Positions 36,072 to 44,744 of a stretch of 64,000 bases of DNA are shown one piece after another. The position numbers and the translations under genes were made by a program. The DNA lies in contig CAMCVF010000004.1 of the NCBI GenBank assembly GCA_945881735.1, positions 122,274 to 186,273 on the forward strand, written 5' to 3'. Position 1 is the first letter of the stretch. Each line of letters begins with the position of its first letter. The notes under the pieces were generated by a model. It did not search any database. It was not told the DNA's origin and saw nothing but the letters and a program-made list of their open reading frames with translations. The DNA comes from Methylotenera oryzisoli (GTDB taxonomy: Bacteria > Pseudomonadota > Gammaproteobacteria > Burkholderiales > Methylophilaceae).

Positions 36072-37974
36072 CCCAACATTCATAGGTACTGTTCAAGACG
36101 TTCATGGTGCAACCATTACCGTTGAATTGAGCGATGAGACTGTGACTGGACTTGGGTTTGTACACGGAGAGGGATACCGCGTTGGACAAGTGGGTAGTTT
36201 TATTCGTATTCCTCTTGGCTTCGTAGATTTATATGGCGTTGTTTCCCAAGTAGGTGCAGGTGCGGCACCTGAAAGCGAGCAAGAACTCAAAGCCTATGGT
36301 AATCGTTGGGTTAAGGTGCAGATGGTCGGTGAAGGGCAGAGAGGTGGGCAGTTTGAGCGTGGAATTTCTCAGCACCCTACAATAGACGACCGTGTTCACA
36401 TTGTTACTGAGGCAGATCTTATAGCGATATACGGCTCAGGTGATCCGCAAGATTTTGTATCAGTAGGACATCTCGCTAGTGCTGAGTCAATCCCGTCTCT
36501 CATTAATATTAACAAACTTGTCACACGTCATTCGGCGGTTGTTGGAACCACAGGATCAGGAAAATCAACTACGGTAGCGGGATTACTAAATGCTTTATCG
36601 GACGTAAAGCTTTACCCTTCAGCAAGAATTCTCGTATTCGACATTCATGGAGAGTATTCAAAGGCATTATCAGATAAGGCCGTAGTTTTCAAAGTTGATC
36701 CGAATTCAGCCAAGGGGCAAAAGGAATTTTTCGTTCCTTTTTGGGCATTGAGCTTTGACGAGCTTGTTTCGCTTGCCTTCGGTAAATTAAATGATGCTCA
36801 GATGGGGGTTGTTGCAGATTTGATTGTGCAACTAAAGAAAGAAGGGCTTGCTAAGTGTCCACGTGAGGGGGTTGATGAATTACGGATTACTGTTGATACA
36901 CCAGTTCCATTTTGTTTGCATAAATTATGGTACGAACTTCACAAACGGGAGCATCACACTCTCATTCCAAGGCCGGGTGGTGCAGCTGATGAAGTTGATC
37001 CTGCCTATGTGCTTGGAATAGACAATCAGCCCCTGCAACTTGGTGATGTAATGTCAGTGACACCGCCTCTTTATCGAACGGTAAAAACCACTGGCTCAGC
37101 GCATGAACGAGTTCAACATGGCAGAGACCCAATCGGAATTAGGCAGCAACTTGCCAGTTTGGCATCAAAGCTTCGTGATCCGAGACTAGCTTTCTTATTT
37201 AGCCCCGGTGACTGGTTACCCGATATTGATGGCAAGACAGCAAAAGATTTAGATAGCCTACTTGAAGAATGGATTGGAGGGTCAAATCCCATTACCATTC
37301 TTGATCTTTCGGGCATACCATCTTCCATTCTCAACGATTTGATTGGTGCACTATTGCGTGTTCTCTATGACGCGATCTTTTGGGCAAAAAATCTACCGGA
37401 AGGCGGAAGGGAACGTCCTTTACTGATGGTGCTTGAAGAGGCGCACGCTTATTTATCCAAGGAAAATTCAGGATCAGCGGCGGCTGCCGTTCGCAGAATA
37501 GCCAAAGAAGGTCGTAAGTATGGTGTCGGCATGATGATAGTCAGTCAACGACCATCTGAGATAGATTCGACCATACTCTCTCAATGTGGGACGATATTTG
37601 CTATGCGTCTCACGAATGACACCGATAGAGGGCACATAACAAGTGCCGCGTCCGATAATTTGAAAGGCATTTTCGAGATGTTGCCAGTTCTCAGAACTGG
37701 TGAGGCAATTATTGTTGGGGAAGCTGTGAGCCTACCTGTACGGACTTTGATTACACCTCCCACTCTTGATCGCCGACCTGACAGTGTTGATCCTCGTGTT
37801 GTTGAGCGTGGCAATCTGAATGAAGGTTTTCAGGGGCCAGGTGGATGGGGGCAGCGCCGTGACCCTTCTGACTATGCTGCAATGGTTAGGCAGTGGCGAA
37901 TGCAGACGACTCATTATGAGCATAAAGCGCAAACGGTGAGTACGTCGCAGAAATTTGATGAAAAAAAGGAGTGA
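36061..37974 (+). CDS. HerA-like hexameric ATPase of the SIR2-HerA system
   Basis: A 637-residue FtsK/HerA ATPase. An N-terminal HAS beta-barrel (about 1-110) precedes Walker A VGTTGSGKSTTVAGLL (about 161-176), Walker B LLMVLEEAHAYLSKE (about 456-470), a sensor-type QRPSEID and an arginine-finger region RRIAKEGRKYG. Such proteins form hexamers that organise SIR2 subunits and control their NADase activity. The overlap with SIR2 supports fixed pairing. Confidence 0.88.
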   Translation: MLRDPTFIGTVQDVHGATITVELSDETVTGLGFVHGEGYRVGQVGSFIRIPLGFVDLYGVVSQVGAGAAPESEQELKAYGNRWVKVQMVGEGQRGGQFERGISQHPTIDDRVHIVTEADLIAIYGSGDPQDFVSVGHLASAESIPSLININKLVTRHSAVVGTTGSGKSTTVAGLLNALSDVKLYPSARILVFDIHGEYSKALSDKAVVFKVDPNSAKGQKEFFVPFWALSFDELVSLAFGKLNDAQMGVVADLIVQLKKEGLAKCPREGVDELRITVDTPVPFCLHKLWYELHKREHHTLIPRPGGAADEVDPAYVLGIDNQPLQLGDVMSVTPPLYRTVKTTGSAHERVQHGRDPIGIRQQLASLASKLRDPRLAFLFSPGDWLPDIDGKTAKDLDSLLEEWIGGSNPITILDLSGIPSSILNDLIGALLRVLYDAIFWAKNLPEGGRERPLLMVLEEAHAYLSKENSGSAAAAVRRIAKEGRKYGVGMMIVSQRPSEIDSTILSQCGTIFAMRLTNDTDRGHITSAASDNLKGIFEMLPVLRTGEAIIVGEAVSLPVRTLITPPTLDRRPDSVDPRVVERGNLNEGFQGPGGWGQRRDPSDYAAMVRQWRMQTTHYEHKAQTVSTSQKFDEKKE

Positions 37975-37977
37975 AAA

Positions 37978-38187
37978 ATGGATTGGATAGAAGCTGATTC
38001 TTCAAACATTGCTCGGTTTGCCTATGACGAAGCAAACAATGTCCTGAAGGTAGAGTTCAAAAATGGCGGCATATATGATTACTTTGATGTGCCACAGCCA
38101 GTCTTTGATGGGATGCGAAACGCACCATCCAAGGGTCAATACCTAGCGCAGCAGATTAAGGGTTATTACCGATACGCAAGAGCCTAA
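37978..38187 (+). CDS. KTSC domain protein
   Basis: A 69-residue KTSC domain: SNIARFAYDEANNVLKVEFKNG, YDYFDVPQPVFDGM and SKGQYLAQQIKGYYRYARA. KTSC domains are small and often found alone or fused to nucleases and tRNA synthetase-like proteins; some are thought to bind nucleic acids. It starts 3 bases after herA and ends 26 bases before mod, so it bridges the SIR2-HerA and the restriction genes. AAGGAG precedes it. Confidence 0.85.
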   Translation: MDWIEADSSNIARFAYDEANNVLKVEFKNGGIYDYFDVPQPVFDGMRNAPSKGQYLAQQIKGYYRYARA

Positions 38188-38213
38188 TAGGCTTACTTTA
38201 AAAAGAAAACGCA

Positions 38214-39866
38214 ATGAGTAAACAAAAACTAGAACTCACATGGATAGGTAAAGATATACGGCCAAAGTTGGAGCCGCGTATTTTGTTGGAAGATCCATCC
38301 AAGAGTTATCACGCGAAACATAGGGTCAGTGAAAACGATATTTTCGATAATCGGTTGATTTTTGGCGATAACTTGTTGGCATTGAAGGCGCTGGAGGCCG
38401 AGTTTACGGGCAAGGTGAAGTGCGTATTTATCGATCCGCCTTACAACACTGGCAGTGCGTTTACGCATTATGACGATGGTGTGGAGCATTCCATTTGGCT
38501 ATCGCTTATGCGAGATCGCTTAGAGATTATTTACCGCTTGTTATCAGATGATGGTTCGCTATGGATTACGATTGATGATAATGAAGCGCATTATTTGAAA
38601 GTATTATGCGATGAGATTTTTGGGCGAACGAATTTCGTAGCATCAGTTATTTGGCGTTCTACCGACAATAGCAATAATGATGCAAAGCAATTCTCAATTG
38701 ATCATAACTATGTAATTGTTTATTCTAAAAATCCTGAATGGATTACTAATAAACTTAACTCTGATGCCAAGAGGGGGCACTTTAAGAACCCCGACAATGA
38801 CCCACGAGGCCCTTGGTTCGATGGCAACCCATTGAACTCTCCAAAACCACGTCCCAACCTAACTTTTGATTTAATTGCACCAAACGGTAACGTTATAAAA
38901 CCACCAAAAAACGGATGGAGATGGTCAAGAGAAACTATCAATGAAAAGATGAAAACTGGTGAAATTCGTTTTAATGAAAATTTTACAAATATACGAAGAC
39001 GCACTTATTTAGGTGATATGAAGGGATTGCCGCCATCTACACTTTGGGCAGAACTTGAAGAAACTGGACATAACCGTCAAGCAAAGTATGAGTTAAAAAA
39101 TTTATTCCCAGATCGAGAAGTTACTGAATTGTTTGGAACTCCTAAGCCAGAAAAGTTAATTCAACGAATTTTAGAAATTGCAACTACAAATGATGATCTT
39201 ATTCTCGATTCCTTTGCTGGATCAGGCACAACTGGTGCAGTCGCTCACAAAATGGGTCTTCGTTGGATTATGGTGGAGCTAGGCGAGCATTGCTATACAG
39301 ATATTATTCCGCGATTGCAAAAAGTTGTTGATGGTGAAGACCAAGGTGGAATTAGCCAAATTGTAGGTTGGGAAGGTGGCGGCGGCTTTCGTTATTACCG
39401 CCTTGCACCTAGTTTATTGCTACAAGACGCTTATGGACAGTGGGTCATCAATAAAGACTACAACGCTGAGATGTTAGCAGCCGCAATTTGCAAGCTTGAA
39501 GGATTTAGCTATGCACCAAGTGCTGACCATTACTGGCAGCATGGCTTTAGTACCGAAAATGATTTTATCTATGTCACCACGCAAAGCTTAACTGCTGAGC
39601 AATTGCAGGCGTTGTCCGATGAAGTTGGGCAATTGCGCACATTGTTAGTGTGCTGCGCAGCTTTTAGAGGGGATGCTAGCCGTTTCACCAACCTAACAGT
39701 GAAGAAAATTCCGAAGATGGTATTGCAAAAATGTGAATGGGGACATGACGATTACAGCTTGAATGTCGAGAATTTACCACAAGCGCCCAAGCCAGTCAGC
39801 ACCGTTGCACAAACTGGCTTGTTTAGTGATGACGATGCTAATAATAATTCAGGGGATATAGCATGA
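38214..39866 (+). CDS. mod: Type III-like DNA methyltransferase (Mod)
   Basis: A 550-residue N6-adenine (beta-class) methyltransferase. The catalytic motif IV FIDPPYNTGS at residues 72-81 precedes the SAM-binding motif I DSFAGSGTTGAVA (about 331-343), with a target-recognition stretch between them. The C-terminal 150 residues are extra and may contact Res. ATGA overlap with the next gene gives a Mod-Res pair. It would methylate host sites so that Res does not act. Confidence 0.92.
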   Translation: MSKQKLELTWIGKDIRPKLEPRILLEDPSKSYHAKHRVSENDIFDNRLIFGDNLLALKALEAEFTGKVKCVFIDPPYNTGSAFTHYDDGVEHSIWLSLMRDRLEIIYRLLSDDGSLWITIDDNEAHYLKVLCDEIFGRTNFVASVIWRSTDNSNNDAKQFSIDHNYVIVYSKNPEWITNKLNSDAKRGHFKNPDNDPRGPWFDGNPLNSPKPRPNLTFDLIAPNGNVIKPPKNGWRWSRETINEKMKTGEIRFNENFTNIRRRTYLGDMKGLPPSTLWAELEETGHNRQAKYELKNLFPDREVTELFGTPKPEKLIQRILEIATTNDDLILDSFAGSGTTGAVAHKMGLRWIMVELGEHCYTDIIPRLQKVVDGEDQGGISQIVGWEGGGGFRYYRLAPSLLLQDAYGQWVINKDYNAEMLAAAICKLEGFSYAPSADHYWQHGFSTENDFIYVTTQSLTAEQLQALSDEVGQLRTLLVCCAAFRGDASRFTNLTVKKIPKMVLQKCEWGHDDYSLNVENLPQAPKPVSTVAQTGLFSDDDANNNSGDIA

Positions 39867-42568
39867 GCTTAGAGAATATTACCCGTTCTATCTCTGGGCG
39901 CTTAAGTTTACGCGAGCCGCAAATTGAAAGCCTGCAAAAACTCGCTGCTGCAATAGACGCTGTGCCTAGACTGCGAGATCATCAAGCACGTTCACCTGAA
40001 GAATTGGCTGCAATGATTGAGGCGCTAAAAGCACAATTTGATAAGCTTACTGACTTTGAACGTGACTTTCCCTCATTTTGTTTTGCGCTGGCGACAGGCG
40101 TGGGCAAAACACGTTTAATGGGTGCATTCATTAGCTATTTGCATGCGGCTTATGGTTATAGGCACTTTTTTGTGCTTGCACCTAACCTCACCATTTATAA
40201 CAAACTAATTAGCGACTTTACACCTAATACACCCAAGTATGTGTTTAAAGGCATTGCAGAATTCGCAGTTACGCCACCAGAAGTGATTACGGGTGATAAC
40301 TATGAGCAGCGCGGTACTAAGAGCCTATTGGGCGGAATTGAGATTAATATTTTTAATATCTCAAAAATCAACTCAGAGGTGCGGGGTGGTAAATCGCCAC
40401 GTATTAAGCGACTTTCAGAATACTTAGGGCAAAGTTATTTTGAGTATTTGGCGAGTTTGCCAGATTTAATCTTGTTGATGGATGAATCCCACCGCTACCG
40501 CGCCAGTGCTGGCGTGAAAGCGCTAAATGACCTCAAACCGCTCATGGGTTTGGAATTAACAGCTACGCCATTTGTTGAGGCTGGGAGTGGCAAAACTGTG
40601 CCGTTTAAAAACGTGGTGATGGATTACCCATTGGCGCGAGCTATTGAGGATGGTTTTGTCAAAGAGCCGGCGGTGGTGACGCAACAGAACTTTAACCCTG
40701 CTGACCATAGTGCCGAACAGCTTGAGCGCATAAAACTCATGGATGGCGTGCGCGTGCATGAAGAAACCAAAGTGCACCTATTAACGTATTCGCAACAAAA
40801 AGGTGAAAAACTGGTTAAGCCTTTTATATTGGTTATTGCACGCGATACTACGCATGCAAGCCAGTTGATGACATTGATGCAATCTAATGATTTCTTTGGT
40901 GGACGTTATGCGGGTAAAGTCATTCAGGTGGATAGTGTTACAACGAGTGGGGCTGAAGGTGACGAAGTGATTCAAAAGCTACTCGCTGTTGAAAGTTACG
41001 ATGAGCCTACCGAGATTGTTATTCATGTAAATATGCTGAAAGAGGGTTGGGATGTTACCAATCTTTATACGATTGTGCCATTACGCGCCGCCAATGCACG
41101 CACGCTGATTGAACAATCCATTGGCCGTGGTTTGCGTTTACCTTATGGCCGAAAAACGGGCGATGAGGCGGTAGACAGATTAAACATCATCGCGCATGAC
41201 CGCTTTCAAGAAGTGGTAGATGAAGCTGGACGGGGCGACTCACCTATCCGTATGCGTCAACTTAAACTAGACCCTGAAGGGATGGCTACTAGCACTGCGC
41301 GTACTGTACTTGTTAATTCAACCATTGATACCTTACTTGGATTAGATACAGCAAGCACTCATCAATTCACTGCATCTGCTGGAGTTTATATTCCTGCTGC
41401 ACCAGCCACTCGGCTTTATACAGGTGAGCAATCGAAAGTAGCTCAAGTAGCGATGGATGTGATTAATGACATGAGTAGAATGCAAAGCTTTGCACCTACC
41501 AGCGCATCATTATCAACCCATGAAGTACAGCAAGAAATCGTCAGACGTGTTGAGGCTATGGTAACGCCTCAACAAGCTGAGTTATTACCAAGTACTGGCT
41601 CAAGCATTGCTGATATTGTGAAGAAAACCGTTGAGTTAGTCACAAAACATACGATTGATATTCCTAGAATTTCAGTTGTGCCAAAAGGTGCGGTTAAAAG
41701 TGGCTATAAACCTTTTACCTTGGATGTATCAAAAATATATTATCAACCGCAAGACCAGCAATTAGTTGGTCGCGGCCTACAAACTGGTAAAGATGTACTT
41801 TACGGTCAGGCTTCTAATGTTACGGAGGTAAGGCTTGAGGATTATATTGTCCGCGAATTGATCAATTTTGACGATATTTCATATGACGAGCATGCTAATC
41901 TTATCTATGACCTAGCTTGTCAAGCCGTGACTCACTTTAAGTCATATCTTAATACAACAGACGAGCTTCATAATGTGTTGGCGAATCAATGCAAGTCGAT
42001 TGCCGATAACATTCATTTTCAAATGTTTCAGCACTACTTTGAAGATGTTTCAGAGTCTGAAGTGGTTATCAACCAAGGATTCACGCCATTAAAACCGAGT
42101 GCAATTACCACCGAGGGTGAAGTGCTGACATTACATCAAGCGCCGCCAGAAAAAAGAAAAATCGCACAAGTGGTGTATGGCAGTTTTGAAAAATGTGCCT
42201 ACACTTACCAAAAATTTCATTCAGATACTGAGCGCATTTTTGCGTCAATTCTTGAGCGTGATTCATTGTTATGGTTTAGACCATTATCTGGCCAGTTTAA
42301 TATCTACTATCGAGATGGCGTAAATCAGCCCGAGTACGTACCAGATTTTGTGGCTGCCACAACAACCCATAATCTTATTATTGAAACAAAAAAAGCCATG
42401 GATATAAACTCGGCTGAAGTAAAAGCAAAAGCTGCGGCTGCCATCGAATGGTGCAAACATGCGTCAGATTACTCTCATAAGCATGGTGGAAAGCCTTGGA
42501 AGTATTTACTGATTCCACATGATGCGGTGGCTGTTAATAAAACATTAAATGGGTTTATTTCATCTTAA
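39863..42568 (+). CDS. res: Type III-like restriction helicase-nuclease (Res)
   Basis: A 901-residue SF2 helicase with nuclease. Motif I is LATGVGKTRLMG (about 76-87) and motif II LLMDESHRYRA (about 204-214). VNMLKEGWDVTNLYTIVPL and IEQSIGRGLRLPYG are motifs V and VI. At the C-terminus YVPDFVA and LIIETKKAMD make a PD...ExK endonuclease site (about residues 825-842). The organisation fits the BPTD_3080-like restriction family. It ends the defence operon. Confidence 0.9.
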   Translation: MSLENITRSISGRLSLREPQIESLQKLAAAIDAVPRLRDHQARSPEELAAMIEALKAQFDKLTDFERDFPSFCFALATGVGKTRLMGAFISYLHAAYGYRHFFVLAPNLTIYNKLISDFTPNTPKYVFKGIAEFAVTPPEVITGDNYEQRGTKSLLGGIEINIFNISKINSEVRGGKSPRIKRLSEYLGQSYFEYLASLPDLILLMDESHRYRASAGVKALNDLKPLMGLELTATPFVEAGSGKTVPFKNVVMDYPLARAIEDGFVKEPAVVTQQNFNPADHSAEQLERIKLMDGVRVHEETKVHLLTYSQQKGEKLVKPFILVIARDTTHASQLMTLMQSNDFFGGRYAGKVIQVDSVTTSGAEGDEVIQKLLAVESYDEPTEIVIHVNMLKEGWDVTNLYTIVPLRAANARTLIEQSIGRGLRLPYGRKTGDEAVDRLNIIAHDRFQEVVDEAGRGDSPIRMRQLKLDPEGMATSTARTVLVNSTIDTLLGLDTASTHQFTASAGVYIPAAPATRLYTGEQSKVAQVAMDVINDMSRMQSFAPTSASLSTHEVQQEIVRRVEAMVTPQQAELLPSTGSSIADIVKKTVELVTKHTIDIPRISVVPKGAVKSGYKPFTLDVSKIYYQPQDQQLVGRGLQTGKDVLYGQASNVTEVRLEDYIVRELINFDDISYDEHANLIYDLACQAVTHFKSYLNTTDELHNVLANQCKSIADNIHFQMFQHYFEDVSESEVVINQGFTPLKPSAITTEGEVLTLHQAPPEKRKIAQVVYGSFEKCAYTYQKFHSDTERIFASILERDSLLWFRPLSGQFNIYYRDGVNQPEYVPDFVAATTTHNLIIETKKAMDINSAEVKAKAAAAIEWCKHASDYSHKHGGKPWKYLLIPHDAVAVNKTLNGFISS

Positions 42569-42649
42569 TTTAGAAGCTTTCTAAAATCTCTTGCAGCATG
42601 TCAGAAAATCAAGCTGGAGAGCATCTTGAATTTTGTGTAAATAGTGGAC

Positions 42650-42862
42650 TTAAAATAACCTAGACTGGCACATCAAATTTTCCATTGCCGTTTGCCCCAA
42701 CTCGAACGTATCAGCGGCTCTAATACTCAAAAAAGCGACTTCTTTACGCGACGCTTCTTTATTTCGCCTTTGCTCAGATAATAGCGCTAATTTTTCCCTA
42801 AGCTCAATCGCTTTATCTACCTGCGTTAAGTCGCTTTTAGTGTAACTATTTAATAAATCCAT
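42650..42862 (-). CDS. Small hypothetical protein
   Basis: About 70 residues, mostly helical and charged: LTQVDKAIELREKLALLSEQRRNKEAS then VAFLSIRAADTFELGQTAMEN. I do not recognise it. The ATG at 42862 has GAGG at a good distance; a GTG at 42916 would extend it and overlap the upstream gene. Third of three minus-strand genes. Confidence 0.45.
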   Translation of the reverse strand: MDLLNSYTKSDLTQVDKAIELREKLALLSEQRRNKEASRKEVAFLSIRAADTFELGQTAMENLMCQSRLF

Positions 42863-42909
42863 CACTACCTCGCTTTTTTGAGTGTATTCAATTGGTTTTT
42901 CGCATTCAC

Positions 42910-43158
42910 TTAGCACATATATTCAACTGGCTCACCTAATCGCTCTGTGCGGTACGGATAATAATCACCAGTTGTTTCACGCGTCTTTTTATCGTAAGGC
43001 GTGCAGTCTACAAGCCAACATTTAGCCATGGTGAAATGTGGCATTAGTAAGACGTTTTCGTCTTCGGTGTCTTGATACAAAACCCCAGCCACGCAATCAA
43101 ACGTAGCCACCGCCATATCTAAATCAAGCTCAATTTTGTGATTTCCAAATGACGTCAT
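42910..43158 (-). CDS. Hypothetical protein
   Basis: An 82-residue protein with no recognised family. It has a compact acidic start (IELDLDMAVATFDCVAGVLYQDTEDENVLL in two stretches) and a Tyr-rich basic end. It begins 2 bases after the stop of the gene before it on the minus strand, so the three genes probably form one small operon. Such short genes are common between cargo blocks of ICEs. Confidence 0.5.
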   Translation of the reverse strand: MTSFGNHKIELDLDMAVATFDCVAGVLYQDTEDENVLLMPHFTMAKCWLVDCTPYDKKTRETTGDYYPYRTERLGEPVEYMC

Positions 43159-43160
43159 GA

Positions 43161-43580
43161 TTAAGCCTCTTTCGATTCTAAAAGTTGTGTTAAGTGATAA
43201 TTTATCGCCTCACTGGCGTAGTTATTTTTAACATCAGCTATCGCACTGTTCATTACTTGCAAAGCTTCTTCAGTCGTAATGTTTAACCCCATTTGTTCGG
43301 CTACTAGCATCACGGTAACTAAGTGAAAAGCACATACGGTTCTTTCAGTTGTGAACGCTTGCAACACCATTAAAAGTTCGTTTCTAATACCATTATCATC
43401 AATATATTGGGCTGCCTTTAACGCTACTTGTAATAACTCATCCACGCGCGGGGTTTGCTTTAAAAAGCTTGTATTAATGAGTACTTTTAATGTCGTATTG
43501 ATTGCTCTTTGGTGAGCCGTGGCGGTGCGGGGGAAACTCGCGGTTTGGTTGTTGTTAGTTTGTTCTGGAGTAGTAAGCAT
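43161..43580 (-). CDS. Hypothetical helical protein
   Basis: A 139-residue protein, predicted mostly helical, with no signal or membrane segment. Visible stretches are TAHQRAINTTLKVLINTSFL, RVDELLQVALKAAQYIDDNG and VTVMLVAEQMGLNITTEEAL. No family was recognised. The ATG at 43580 is preferred because AAAAGGATC precedes it; the open frame continues to 43751 but the additional residues look non-coding. First gene of the three-gene minus-strand group. Confidence 0.5.
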   Translation of the reverse strand: MLTTPEQTNNNQTASFPRTATAHQRAINTTLKVLINTSFLKQTPRVDELLQVALKAAQYIDDNGIRNELLMVLQAFTTERTVCAFHLVTVMLVAEQMGLNITTEEALQVMNSAIADVKNNYASEAINYHLTQLLESKEA

Positions 43581-44277
43581 ATTGATCCTTTTCTTTTCAA
43601 GTGTTGTTGTATTTGCTCTCTGGAGCCGCCGTAGCGCATAACAAGCGTAGGTTGATGGAACTAGCAAGAGCGCAACTGAAAACGCAGTTCTCGAGCATAG
43701 TGAAAAGAAACCGTTTGATAGGGCGGGCGAAGCCGTACCCTTGTTAGCCACTTCAACCGAAGCTATGCGTTGCGTTCTTAGGCGGCGTTAGCGTGCAAAT
43801 GCGATGTGCTTTAATACTTGAAAGGAAATAGACGCTGACTATACAAGGCGCTTAACAAATGAACTGCGATTTTCGTTATTAAAATCGGTATTAAATACTT
43901 TTAAATGGTGGTTGATGTATCAGCCACATCAAATGCTGGGGTAAGCCTCGCGGCAAGGGGTGTGTTTAAGATATGCGTGGCTTTAGCAGCACTTAAATTG
44001 ACCCATTTTGAGCACTCAAGATTAATTTTTATTAAGATTTATCTATTTGTCTGACAAATCTCGGCAACTTGCCTATCCTGCATTAGGTAGGTAACTTAGT
44101 ACGTATTAAATTTGCTAAGTAAAGCTGTCATTGAGAATGTACTTTGTCTAAATGACAGTGCTTCAACAGAATAGGTTAGTTAAAGCCTGTATTAGGAAAT
44201 TCAAAGCTTGGCGCCAAGGGTAGACATTAAGCTAAATGTATGTAATATTGTTCTCATAACTTTGGTAAGATAGATAA
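43581..44277. other. Non-coding stretch between ICE backbone genes and metal-resistance block
   Basis: Nearly 700 bases without a credible gene, between divergent transcription units. A stem with 8-base arms, CTGTCATT (44125-44132) and AATGACAG (44151-44158), lies about 120 bases before the first metal gene and could be a regulator site or a transcript hairpin. Close to that gene TAAGAT (near 44268) may be a -10 element. No transposase, att-like repeat or regulator gene is visible. Confidence 0.45.
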
Positions 44278-44676
44278 ATGGTGTTAAGTAAAACTAAATG
44301 GGTAACATTGACTATTGCAATTTTCTTTGCAATTTTGCAAGTATTGCAGCCATTTATACACGCGCATTTAGATACAAACCATCCAGCCCAAGAAACGGGT
44401 TTTCATATGGGTGCAGACCATGAAGAGTCTTTTTCTGTAACCAATACCCATAGCGTTTCTGTTGTTCCACACGCTTCACATATCGTTTCTGTAACATCGG
44501 CTATCAAGCAAGATATTGACCCAGCTTTGTTGACTGATGCAATCGCATTGATTGTAATTTGCCTATGTTTTTCCATAGCATTGCAGTCCGCTTTAAAGCT
44601 ATATCCTCAGCTAACTTTAGTTTCCCCTAAAGCGCTCAAACAAAGACTTCCCGCCGCCCGCGCACCCCCGCTCTAA
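44278..44676 (+). CDS. CzcI-like periplasmic/membrane protein of a czc cluster
   Basis: A 132-residue protein with an N-terminal membrane segment (about 8-28), a His-rich periplasmic stretch (IHAHLDTNHPAQETGFHMGADHE in two parts), a second hydrophobic segment (about 85-105) and a Pro/Arg-rich end. Position directly before czcC is that of CzcI, a small regulator-like protein. Sequence match to CzcI is not certain; the His pattern suggests metal binding. Confidence 0.55.
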   Translation: MVLSKTKWVTLTIAIFFAILQVLQPFIHAHLDTNHPAQETGFHMGADHEESFSVTNTHSVSVVPHASHIVSVTSAIKQDIDPALLTDAIALIVICLCFSIALQSALKLYPQLTLVSPKALKQRLPAARAPPL

Positions 44677-44744
44677 TTAAATCATTCAATCGTTGTTTTT
44701 TGAATTTGGTTATTTTTAACCAATTGATTTAATAAGGAGTTTTT

